NCBI GenBank assembly: GCA_021821305.1
Contig: JAKACP010000001.1
Location: forward strand, 705,526-748,420
From: a bacterium
GTDB lineage: Bacteria > Patescibacteriota > Minisyncoccia > Moranbacterales > UBA1568
Length of the DNA stretch: 42,895 nt
Direction: 5' to 3'
The notes under the pieces were generated by a model. That model saw only the letters and a list, made by a program, of their open reading frames with translations, was not told where the DNA came from and made no database searches. The translations under genes and the position numbers were made by a program. The first letter of the stretch is position 1, and every line of letters starts with the position of its first letter. This document shows, piece after piece, positions 17,946 through 25,643 of this stretch.

Positions 17946-18461
17946 TCAGATTAACCCTAATTCTTTAGCCCTGTAATATACCGCCTGCCCGGAAACTCTG
18001 AAGATAGATGCGATCCTGGCTTTCTTAAAGTCGATATCTTCCCTTATCGCATTCCATCTTTCAATAAAAATCTCCTCAGGCATCAGAAATGCCGCGGAAA
18101 AATGATCGCAAAACCTTTCTTCTCCGCTTGCGGAGTATATCTCCCCCTCGGAAAAACCAAAGGCTTTTTCGGAATTTCTGATAATATGTGCAATTTCATG
18201 ACACAACGTGAAGCGCTGCCGATACTCATAATCTCGACCGTTGACGAAAATCCTATACTCCCCGATTCCCGGATCAAAATACTCGAGACCAGAAACAGTA
18301 AACTCATCGGAATTCTTGAACGAAACAGTTATTCTTATGCCGAAATTTTCTTCTGTCCATCGAATCAGCGACAAGATGGATGGCATCGTGTCCCCGAGAC
18401 TGGAATATATGGCGCCTGCTGTTTGTTCGGCATCATTATTTATTTTTTCAAATCCATCCAT
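17946..18461 (-). CDS. ImmA/IrrE family metallo-endopeptidase
   Basis: QRFTLCHEIAHIIRNSE (HExxH) and EERFCDHFSAAFLMPEEIF (ExxxxxFAxxLLMP-type motif). Confidence 0.92.
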   Translation of the reverse strand: MDGFEKINNDAEQTAGAIYSSLGDTMPSILSLIRWTEENFGIRITVSFKNSDEFTVSGLEYFDPGIGEYRIFVNGRDYEYRQRFTLCHEIAHIIRNSEKAFGFSEGEIYSASGEERFCDHFSAAFLMPEEIFIERWNAIREDIDFKKARIASIFRVSGQAVYYRAKELGLI

Positions 18462-18464
18462 ATG

Positions 18465-18791
18465 TCATTTCAAACGGTCAATCATACCCTCGATAATACG
18501 AACGTCCTCATCATTGCTTATGTTATATTTTTTCCTCAAATATACCTTGAGAGGTGCATGATCATCCTGTTCAGCATCAATGACTTTCAGCATATCGAGA
18601 ATCTCCTTCACTTTGACATTGAATCCTTTAGCCAGCTTGATAATCGTAGCGAGAGACACATTCCTACTATCGAAATCCCCTTTTTCGATTCGAGAGAGAA
18701 AACCCTTGGACAAATCAGTTTTTTCGGCCAACTGTTCAAGCGTATCAGCCGAGTTTTTCCTGTAATCCGCAACGAGATTGCTGAGTTTCAT
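18465..18791 (-). CDS. XRE family HTH transcriptional regulator
   Basis: LEQLAEKTDLSKGFLSRIEKGDFDSRNVSLATIIKLAKGFNVKVKEIL, canonical XRE HTH. Confidence 0.93.
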   Translation of the reverse strand: MKLSNLVADYRKNSADTLEQLAEKTDLSKGFLSRIEKGDFDSRNVSLATIIKLAKGFNVKVKEILDMLKVIDAEQDDHAPLKVYLRKKYNISNDEDVRIIEGMIDRLK

Positions 18792-18795
18792 ACTG

Positions 18796-18842
18796 GTAAA
18801 ATAAGTTTACTTTAGATTACACGAGGCGCAGAAGGTTGTCAA
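18796..18842 (-). promoter_or_regulatory. Promoter of XRE-ImmA-nuclease operon with overlapping inverted repeat (putative operator)
   Basis: Minus strand TTGACA (18837-18842)-17 bp-TAATCT (18814-18819); inverted repeat GTAAA-ctTat-TTTAC at 18796-18810 near expected +1. Confidence 0.75.
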
Positions 18843-18860
18843 GAATGCTTTATTATAAGC

Positions 18861-18884
18861 AAAAAAGGAGCTACAGGCTCCTTT
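18861..18884 (-). terminator. Terminator downstream of res, separating the two island operons
   Basis: aaaaaaggagctacaggctccttt: GGAGC(C)/GGCTCC stem with T-run on minus strand. Confidence 0.7.
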
Positions 18885-18998
18885 TCCCATTCAAGCTTCC
18901 AAAGATTCTCACTATGTATCCGCCGGATTTCTTATTCACATCGCTCTCACATATGCGGATAACTTTCCAGCTTTCTTTTTTCAATTACCTATTCCTCT

Positions 18999-21317
18999 TT
19001 ACAATGGAAGTTTCTCCCAATCACCCCAATCACCTTTCTCGCATTTGTCCCAGTTGTAAGATTTCTCGCTATTAAGAAGCCACCCGCCGTTGTGTTCAAT
19101 GGCAATGCCTCCAAAGAGGTCTTTCCGATTTTGCGAGGCAATCCATGCTTGAAGGGCTTCCGCTTTGGCCTTGGTCGTCGTCTGACCTTCGCGATCGGTT
19201 TTGTGTTTCACTTCGAAAGTACCGATACTCCCATCGGAAAAACGGATGATATAGTCCGGATAAAAGGTATTGACCCCATCCGAATACTCGTATCGGATGC
19301 CGAAGTAGTCCTGCTTATTCTCGCCGTTTTTCCACCACCAAGAAATCTGCGTCGCATTCGAGTCGAGAAACTTCTCGAAATGTTGTTCCGGTTCTGAGCG
19401 GTCCGTGCCGAGATAACATTTATCATACGCATATGGCGCGATGGTCGAAACCAGCTCGTCGGTATGCTCGTTGAAAAACTGTTCCTCCGGTAAATCGAAT
19501 TCGTAGAAGCGTTCGCTTGCGGCGACCTTCTCACGGACTTCCCTGTCCTTCACGGACTTATATTCGTCGATCGCCTTGGAAACGATGCTCTCGAAAATTG
19601 CCCGATTGCCATTGTGCACGAAAATCTTCTGTATCAACAGTATTTCCTCGTGCCAGTTCTCTGATCCGAGGCTCCTCTTGAACCAACTGTAGATGGCGGT
19701 CTTCACGGTCGGGACGGACCGCTTCATGCCACGGAAAGTTCCGAGGTTGTTCTTGATGGTCTGTTCGAACAGCGTCTGTAGGTCATTCCCGGCGATAGTC
19801 AGACGTGCGAGCGCGTCCGGTGTGATCTTTCCCTCCAAGTCATCGAACGACTCCCCGTCCAATTTCGTGTCGGCGATGATTTCCTGCTCGTACCGCTTCA
19901 CGTCCAAGGATATCCCGCTCTTCTCAACGAGTTCCACGCACTGCTGAGGAAGCATCCGACTTCCGTCGATGCCGAAGTGTTCGTTTGCGACCCGACTGAA
20001 GACGGCGGTAAAGCTTGAGGTTACATCCCCATAATCGACGCGGGCTTTGTAATAAGAAACAAGCTTGATCGGCTGATAGCTCGGAATTCGATTCGCTTTG
20101 AGATGTTTGATGATGTTCGGATTGTATTCCTCCTTCTTCACCATGATGCTCTGCACGTTGGTGTAGATGTAACCGGTATTGAGACTCTCGTCATCATAAT
20201 GTTTCTGCTCCGGCATACGAAGGATACGACCAACTGTTTGGATCTCGAAAATTGCGCTTTTCGATTCGCGGAATTTCACCAAGATGTGTGCCCGCGGACA
20301 ATCCCACCCTGTATCGATAGCCTGCTTGAAAATGAGAAATTCAATCTCGTTGTCCGACTCGGAAATCCAGTCGATTGTGTCGGATTTCTGCTCCGAAAGC
20401 CAGATTGCAAGTTTGCGATTCTTCTCGGTCACGCCCTTCCCGGAAAGGAATTTTTTCACGGCCGCGATCTTTTCCTCACCAGCCTCGGCAGTCGGAATCT
20501 GGATAAGGACGAGCGGATTCACGGAAGAACCCATATGAACGAACGCATCCTTCAATTCGAGCCGCTTACGATATGCGGCTTCAAGTACGATTTCCTGGGA
20601 ATCCGTTTCGCTCTCTATGATCTTGCCAATTCCCTCGTTGATGATCAGTTCTTTTTTGATCATCCCCTCCTCGATAACATCCTTGGAATTCACCTTCACA
20701 TACCCCGCAGACTTGTCGATGATTTCATCGGCGCTCGGCTTGAGCCTTGGTGTGGCGCTCATTTCGATGACAACGTCCGCGGCGATTTCGTCTCGGAGTT
20801 CGTTGGTGCGTGCCGCGGTGGAACCGATATGACTCTCATCAATGATCATGATAATCCGTCGCTGTTCCCTTGTTTTGGAAAGAACATCGCGGAAGCTTAA
20901 GTTCTCTCCATCTTTCATAAGGAGGTTTTTCCACTCGCCCTCCTTGTCCTTCGACCGGAGCTTTTCCCAGTTCGCTACTACAACCTCATTGCGGACTATA
21001 CGCCTCCGACCTCCGTTGAATTCCTCCTCGACAAGGGAAACCCGCGGCGACCCATCAAAAATACGCTCGAGGCTGTGTTTGCTCTGCAGATGCAGGTCGC
21101 CCTTGCCGATACTCATCCAGACGAAACAAAGATCCTCTTCCGGAAGTTCCCGGATGATGCTTTCGATAAATTTAGCGGTCATGATGGTCTTACCACTCCC
21201 TGTCGGCGCCTGGAAGACACACACCTCGCCATCCCCCGGACGGTCAAGGAGATGTTTTACGGAAGTAGTCAGTTCATCGACCGCTCGATCCTGATAGGCT
21301 TTGAGTTCAATATTCAT
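18999..21317 (-). CDS. Type III restriction-modification system endonuclease/helicase subunit (Res)
   Basis: MNIELKAYQDRAVDELTTS...VFQAPTGSGKTIMTAKF (Walker A), IIMIIDESHIGS (DExH), FKQAIDTGWDCPRAHILVKFRE and TVGRILRMPE (motifs V/VI), C-terminal FYPDYIIRFSDGSIGTFEVKHKTD (PD...ExK). Start set at ATG 21317. Confidence 0.93.
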   Translation of the reverse strand: MNIELKAYQDRAVDELTTSVKHLLDRPGDGEVCVFQAPTGSGKTIMTAKFIESIIRELPEEDLCFVWMSIGKGDLHLQSKHSLERIFDGSPRVSLVEEEFNGGRRRIVRNEVVVANWEKLRSKDKEGEWKNLLMKDGENLSFRDVLSKTREQRRIIMIIDESHIGSTAARTNELRDEIAADVVIEMSATPRLKPSADEIIDKSAGYVKVNSKDVIEEGMIKKELIINEGIGKIIESETDSQEIVLEAAYRKRLELKDAFVHMGSSVNPLVLIQIPTAEAGEEKIAAVKKFLSGKGVTEKNRKLAIWLSEQKSDTIDWISESDNEIEFLIFKQAIDTGWDCPRAHILVKFRESKSAIFEIQTVGRILRMPEQKHYDDESLNTGYIYTNVQSIMVKKEEYNPNIIKHLKANRIPSYQPIKLVSYYKARVDYGDVTSSFTAVFSRVANEHFGIDGSRMLPQQCVELVEKSGISLDVKRYEQEIIADTKLDGESFDDLEGKITPDALARLTIAGNDLQTLFEQTIKNNLGTFRGMKRSVPTVKTAIYSWFKRSLGSENWHEEILLIQKIFVHNGNRAIFESIVSKAIDEYKSVKDREVREKVAASERFYEFDLPEEQFFNEHTDELVSTIAPYAYDKCYLGTDRSEPEQHFEKFLDSNATQISWWWKNGENKQDYFGIRYEYSDGVNTFYPDYIIRFSDGSIGTFEVKHKTDREGQTTTKAKAEALQAWIASQNRKDLFGGIAIEHNGGWLLNSEKSYNWDKCEKGDWGDWEKLPL

Positions 21318-23010
21318 AGATTTCTTGGTAGATATCCAAAATCTTCTGCGGAATGGGGTCCAAACGTACACCGGACCACATGGAAAAATCATCCTTATCC
21401 AAACCAAGCGGATCGAGCGTGAAGCAGTAAAGCAGCTTCTCCCCATCCAACTTGTCCAACTCTTTCTTGAGACTCTTCAACGCGGCGCGTTCGATGGAAT
21501 AATATACCGCCATGAGCCGATCGTTCTGTCGGAAAATCCGATAGTCGTCGCTGCTTGCCAACTCGTCGAATATCCCTTCCCGCAGGCACAGCATCTCCGT
21601 GCACTCCCGCGCGACACGGATCTTAAGCTCGTCCCGGTTGACACTCTTTTTCACGAACTCGGTCTTGAAATACTTAAGATTGCCGCCGAGACCTTCTACC
21701 TTCGAGCCCTTTTCCGTCTTATAACCAGCCATCACATTTTTTACTCGAGGATAACAAACATCTACACAAATCCCATTTTCATTATTAGTAGTCAGAATAA
21801 ATGACCTATGGCCACCATCCTTATTCAATTCAAGAATCGCGTGGCCAGTCGTGCCGGAGCCAGCAAAGAAATCCAATACCACTGCATCCTTCTTATGTTG
21901 AAGAAGAAGTTCAAGTGGTTTAATAACGGCATGCAAAGACTTCGGGTAATCAAAGGCCTTCCTTTTTCCGAGAATTTTTTGCAATAAAACCGTCCCATGG
22001 GAAGATGCATCGAACATTGGATCAATCCAGATTGTCTTCGGCTTCCTACCATCTTTTATCCTGTCCTTCATTAAAACGGTATACCCGTTTTTTGTCTTCT
22101 TTATAACCATATCGCCACGCGCCACAGCAAGCATAAGCGAAGGGCGAGTCTGGCGCCAGACTCGTTTTTTCCCCGAGCTATCTATTGGAATAATTTCAAC
22201 ACAGCCGGGTATATTTTCTATGCCAATATAACCATTTTCCTCATTGTAGTAAATCGGATAATGCGAATTCGGACGCTCTTCAGGAGTAGAAAGGCCGCCA
22301 CTTCGTCGAAATGGGAGCAGGCGATATCTTGATATATCATCTTCAAACTTGAAAACCGCCGCCTGTTCATCGGTAAGCGGCATATTTTTCAACTCGGCCG
22401 TTTCTGCATTTTTTGCATAAAAAAGAATGTACTCGTGAGAAGTAGCGAAAAACTTATTCGTGGTGCGACCCCGCGGATTTATTTCGATTGCCAGGATGCC
22501 GACCCTGTTCTGTTCCCCAAAAATCTCATCTAACAATAAACCTATTGGAAACAACTCATAGTCATCAATAGTCAACACAAAAAAACCATCCTCTTTAAGA
22601 AGGGCGCGAGCTAAACGCAACCGTTTACTCATGAATGAGAGCCACTTGCTATGGCGAAATGAGTCATCAAGATCGACGTAATCATTGTTGTAACGCCAGC
22701 TTTTGTTTCCGGTATTGTATGGAGGATCGGCATAAATAACATCTATCTTTCCAGCGTGGGTATAATTCAAAACCGATAAGGCGTGATAATTATCACCCTC
22801 AATCAAAATGTTCGTCGGCTTGCTCGAATCAGTTGCAATTTCCTTGCCCTTGATTTCTTTCAAAACCGGCAGTGCATTTTCTGCCTCCTTTTCGAATTGC
22901 TCTTTCGTCCGTTCCTCATCCCAAATCAACCCGTATTTTTTTCGGGATTCCAGTTTTTCAATAGCCTTAAGCAAGTCCTCTTTTTCAAGTTTTGAATAAT
23001 CTTTTGCCAT
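21307..23010 (-). CDS. Type III restriction-modification DNA methyltransferase subunit (Mod), beta-class N6-adenine
   Basis: IDVIYADPPYNTGNKSWRYNNDYVDLDDSFRHSKWLSFMSKRL (motif IV DPPY first), later VVLDFFAGSGTTGHAILELN (motif I); overlaps res by 11 bp. Confidence 0.94.
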   Translation of the reverse strand: MAKDYSKLEKEDLLKAIEKLESRKKYGLIWDEERTKEQFEKEAENALPVLKEIKGKEIATDSSKPTNILIEGDNYHALSVLNYTHAGKIDVIYADPPYNTGNKSWRYNNDYVDLDDSFRHSKWLSFMSKRLRLARALLKEDGFFVLTIDDYELFPIGLLLDEIFGEQNRVGILAIEINPRGRTTNKFFATSHEYILFYAKNAETAELKNMPLTDEQAAVFKFEDDISRYRLLPFRRSGGLSTPEERPNSHYPIYYNEENGYIGIENIPGCVEIIPIDSSGKKRVWRQTRPSLMLAVARGDMVIKKTKNGYTVLMKDRIKDGRKPKTIWIDPMFDASSHGTVLLQKILGKRKAFDYPKSLHAVIKPLELLLQHKKDAVVLDFFAGSGTTGHAILELNKDGGHRSFILTTNNENGICVDVCYPRVKNVMAGYKTEKGSKVEGLGGNLKYFKTEFVKKSVNRDELKIRVARECTEMLCLREGIFDELASSDDYRIFRQNDRLMAVYYSIERAALKSLKKELDKLDGEKLLYCFTLDPLGLDKDDFSMWSGVRLDPIPQKILDIYQEIYEY

Positions 23011-23014
23011 ATCT

Positions 23015-23185
23015 TTATTTCTTCCAATCCTTTATCATCACCCCACCGTGAACCCGTTTCACGACCACCTTCTGTTTTTCCTTCCAGCCAAGCTCACGAA
23101 CCAATTCGATCGGGATCGTCAGCCCGATGGACTTTCCGCCCAATTTGGTGAGTTTTCTGATATTCTTCTCGTTTTCCTTTTTCAT
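23015..23185 (-). CDS. AbrB/MazE-like (SpoVT-AbrB) 56-aa DNA-binding protein
   Basis: Translated by hand (below ORF-track cutoff): MKKENEKNIRKLTKLGGKSIGLTIPIELVRELGWKEKQKVVVKRVHGGVMIKDWKK; swapped-hairpin AbrB pattern; 4 bp from mod start; GGAG upstream. Confidence 0.82.
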   Translation of the reverse strand: MKKENEKNIRKLTKLGGKSIGLTIPIELVRELGWKEKQKVVVKRVHGGVMIKDWKK

Positions 23186-23207
23186 GACATCTCCATGTTA
23201 TTTCCAG

Positions 23208-23279
23208 CGCCCTGAGGAGGAGTCGAACCTCCGAATCCTCGATAGAAGCGAGGCGGTTTATCCATTAGCCTACCAGGGC
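23208..23279 (-). tRNA. tRNA-Arg (anticodon UCU)
   Basis: Minus strand GCCCTGG TA GGCTAATGGATAAACC G CCTCG CTTCTAT CGAGG ATTC GGAGG TTCGACT CCTCC TCAGGGC G: full cloverleaf with one C-A mismatch in the D stem; anticodon TCT; CCA not encoded. Confidence 0.92.
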
Positions 23280-23393
23280 GAAACAGCACGGTTTTCCCGT
23301 ACGTCTTCCCTTCTCGGCTGTGTGGAGCTTCATCTGGCGCATAGCTCAAAACTACGTAATCGGTTACGTAACTCGTTATAGACATTCTCCCAC

Positions 23394-23424
23394 GATAAAA
23401 CCCGCGTGTAAAGCGGGATTTTCG
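23394..23424 (-). terminator. Terminator of the M23 peptidase gene
   Basis: Minus strand CGAAAATCCCGCTTTACACGCGGGTTTTATCG. Confidence 0.65.
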
Positions 23425-23428
23425 TTTC

Positions 23429-23953
23429 CTAGGCGGGAAATGTCGTGATGAATGCCGAGGGGTCCCTCCAGTACGATTTCTTGGTCCTGCCCTGCCCTTT
23501 CTTCCAGTACCCGGGGAGGATCGTGCCTTGCCACGGGCCGGTATAGATGGCGAAGTGGAGATGGGCTTCCCACCATCCGTTGTCCGGCGTATATCCCTCG
23601 CCGATCGTCCCGATGGCTTCCCCGAGCTCGACCGGGTCGCCCCGCTCCTTGATCCGGCGTCCGAGGTGCGCGTAGAGGGAGAAGAAGTTTTTCCCGGTCT
23701 CCGGATGCTTGTGCGCGATGATGACGATATTCCCCCAATTCCCCTTGTCCCCCGAACCCGGGTGGAGCGCGGAATAGACGACGCGGCCGCGGCCGGCGGC
23801 GCGGACCGGGGTGCCGGCCGGGGCATCGGCGTCTTCGCCGAGGTGAATGCCCCAAGAGACGCCGCCGTAGGAGCGCTCCTCGCCGAAGCGCGGCCCCGTC
23901 ACGACGTACGGATCCATGGGGAACACCAGTTGTCTCGCGATCGGATAGGCCAT
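23429..23953 (-). CDS. M23 family metallopeptidase (LytM-like)
   Basis: SWGIHLGEDADAPAGTPVRAAGRGRVVYS (HxxxD), FFSLYAHLG, WWEAHLHFAIY (HxH). Confidence 0.9.
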   Translation of the reverse strand: MAYPIARQLVFPMDPYVVTGPRFGEERSYGGVSWGIHLGEDADAPAGTPVRAAGRGRVVYSALHPGSGDKGNWGNIVIIAHKHPETGKNFFSLYAHLGRRIKERGDPVELGEAIGTIGEGYTPDNGWWEAHLHFAIYTGPWQGTILPGYWKKGQGRTKKSYWRDPSAFITTFPA

Positions 23954-24051
23954 GCATCCAGTATACCAGAACGGCCGATATCTTCCCCGGATCGTCGAAA
24001 AAAAAACGGGGTTCCGTGTTCGGAATCCCGCGATGTCTCCATTGTGGAGCG

Positions 24052-24438
24052 TCAGTTGAGAAGGTGCGACCTTTGCCTGTCCGGGAAATACCTGTTGAGG
24101 AGGTCATGGATCCCTTCCACGTATTCCTCCTCGCTCGTGCCGGTGGATTCGCACAGGAGCAGTGCATCGATCCGCGCCTCGAGGTCGGACTCGAATTCGA
24201 GCATGCCTCGCAAGAAAAGATCGATATCCTCGGGGAGCCCGGACTCGCGGATCTCGAAGAGGAGTTTGTCGCGCTCCCGGTCGCCGATCAGGTCGTCGAA
24301 GTAATATTCGCTGACGACCGCCCGGGCGTCCTTCCGACAGAAGACGACATTCGACATCACGGCCCTTCCCAAATCGACATAGCCATGCCGGCCGCATTCG
24401 CCACAGACCGTGAAACGGACTTCGGAAACGGTACTCAT
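24052..24438 (-). CDS. Hypothetical protein with N-terminal CxxC motif
   Basis: MSTVSEVRFTVCGECGRHGYVDLGRAVMSNVVFCRKDARAVVSEYYFDDLIG...; terminator hairpin at about 24004-24042. Confidence 0.65.
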   Translation of the reverse strand: MSTVSEVRFTVCGECGRHGYVDLGRAVMSNVVFCRKDARAVVSEYYFDDLIGDRERDKLLFEIRESGLPEDIDLFLRGMLEFESDLEARIDALLLCESTGTSEEEYVEGIHDLLNRYFPDRQRSHLLN

Positions 24439-24592
24439 ATCGCTACCCTCCCTTTCTCCAAAGAACGGAAACTCTTTTCCACGCCCCCACCGTATCACGG
24501 GAATATCCGCCTGTCGAGCGGTCGGACGGTTGACAGGGAGGGGAAACGAGTATATAAGTGATGCACCGTACTTTTCAATGAAAGGAAGCGAA

Positions 24593-25063
24593 ATGCCCCA
24601 CCACAGCGTCGTGACATGTACGCGCTACGAGCTATCACTCCTCATGGCCGAGGAACCCGGATTGCGGCATATCAAGGATCTCGCCCTCAGCGAACAGGTC
24701 GCCCGCTCGGAAGAACGGGTGGACGAGATCGCCATGGGGTGCCTCCAGTGGCTCGCCGCGGCGTTCACGCTCCCGAGGGGTGCCGAGCTCCTCATGTTCG
24801 AGGGACGGGTGGAATCATTCCTCCGTCTCGTCATCCTCGACACCGAGTTCTTCAAGCATCTCTACCGGAGATATGCCGACTATCCCATCCGCTACAAGCC
24901 GCTTACGATAAGCCGGGAAAACATCGGACCGTTCCGAGGATACATCGATTGGACGATCGAATACCTCCATGGCACCTTCGGGGACGCGCTCCATCCGGAG
25001 CTCGCCAAGTGGGAGCATGCTCACCACATCAAACTGCTCCCTACCGGCATCGCCAGCCGCTAG
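24593..25063 (+). CDS. Hypothetical protein (156 aa)
   Basis: RBS aaaggaag before ATG 24593; upstream ttgaca-17-tataag; MPHHSVVTCTRYELSLLMAEEPGLRHIKDLALSEQ...; terminator hairpin downstream (25083-25115). Confidence 0.7.
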   Translation: MPHHSVVTCTRYELSLLMAEEPGLRHIKDLALSEQVARSEERVDEIAMGCLQWLAAAFTLPRGAELLMFEGRVESFLRLVILDTEFFKHLYRRYADYPIRYKPLTISRENIGPFRGYIDWTIEYLHGTFGDALHPELAKWEHAHHIKLLPTGIASR

Positions 25064-25178
25064 CCGAAAAAACAGAGACCCGTCTCCAAATGGAGCCGGG
25101 TCTTTTTCTTTTCCGGTTCGGGAGATTCGAAAAGAAAAAAGCCGATCTGTCGATCGGCTTCGAATCCCCCGTGAGCCG

Positions 25179-25514
25179 TCACCGGCTTCGGAAGAAATCC
25201 CCTTCCGGCCTCACGGTCGCCAGCGCGCCGGATGTCCGGTAGTAGGCCAGGAAATCCACCGTCCCCGCCTCGCGGCCAGAGAGGAGCGCATCGAGGAGAT
25301 CCCGGTGCCCGATATTCCAGGCGAAGAAATCCTCGCCGCCCGAGAGCGTCCGCATCCACCGGTAGAGCGTGGCCGGAAGCCCGCTTTGCGAGGCGGCGTC
25401 CTTTACGGCTTCTCCCAACCGATGCTCCTGTCCCTCCGGGTCGCCCAAGACCATCTTGGGCCGGAGCATGACGACGATACACATGCCGCACCACGTGATA
25501 TTCATCTGTTGCAT
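25179..25514 (-). CDS. Hypothetical protein (111 aa)
   Basis: MQQMNITWCGMCIVVMLRPKMVLGDPEGQEHRLGEAVKDAASQSGLPATLYRWMRTLSGGEDFFAWNIG...; minus-strand terminator aagccgatctgtcgatcggctt at about 25138-25162. Confidence 0.65.
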   Translation of the reverse strand: MQQMNITWCGMCIVVMLRPKMVLGDPEGQEHRLGEAVKDAASQSGLPATLYRWMRTLSGGEDFFAWNIGHRDLLDALLSGREAGTVDFLAYYRTSGALATVRPEGDFFRSR

Positions 25515-25643
25515 CTCTCGGCCCTCCTTTCGTCAGGGTAAAGAACACGAAATCGCCCCGAGAGTACCACGTCGGAGGCCGTCTGACAAGAAAAACGAAA
25601 ACCCGCCACAGAGGGCGGGTTTCCCATGCTGTCGGACACGTCG

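Noticed and set aside
23208-23279. Idea that the island carries tRNA-Arg(UCU) to decode its own AGA/AGG codons
   Set aside because: AGG codons occur in the XRE gene, but AGA and AGG also occur in host genes such as murF, so codon usage does not single out the island.
23182-23826. 214-aa minus-strand ORF spanning tRNA-Arg and the M23 gene in another frame
   Set aside because: Overlaps the tRNA and the well-supported M23 peptidase frame; Arg/Ser/Pro-rich shadow.
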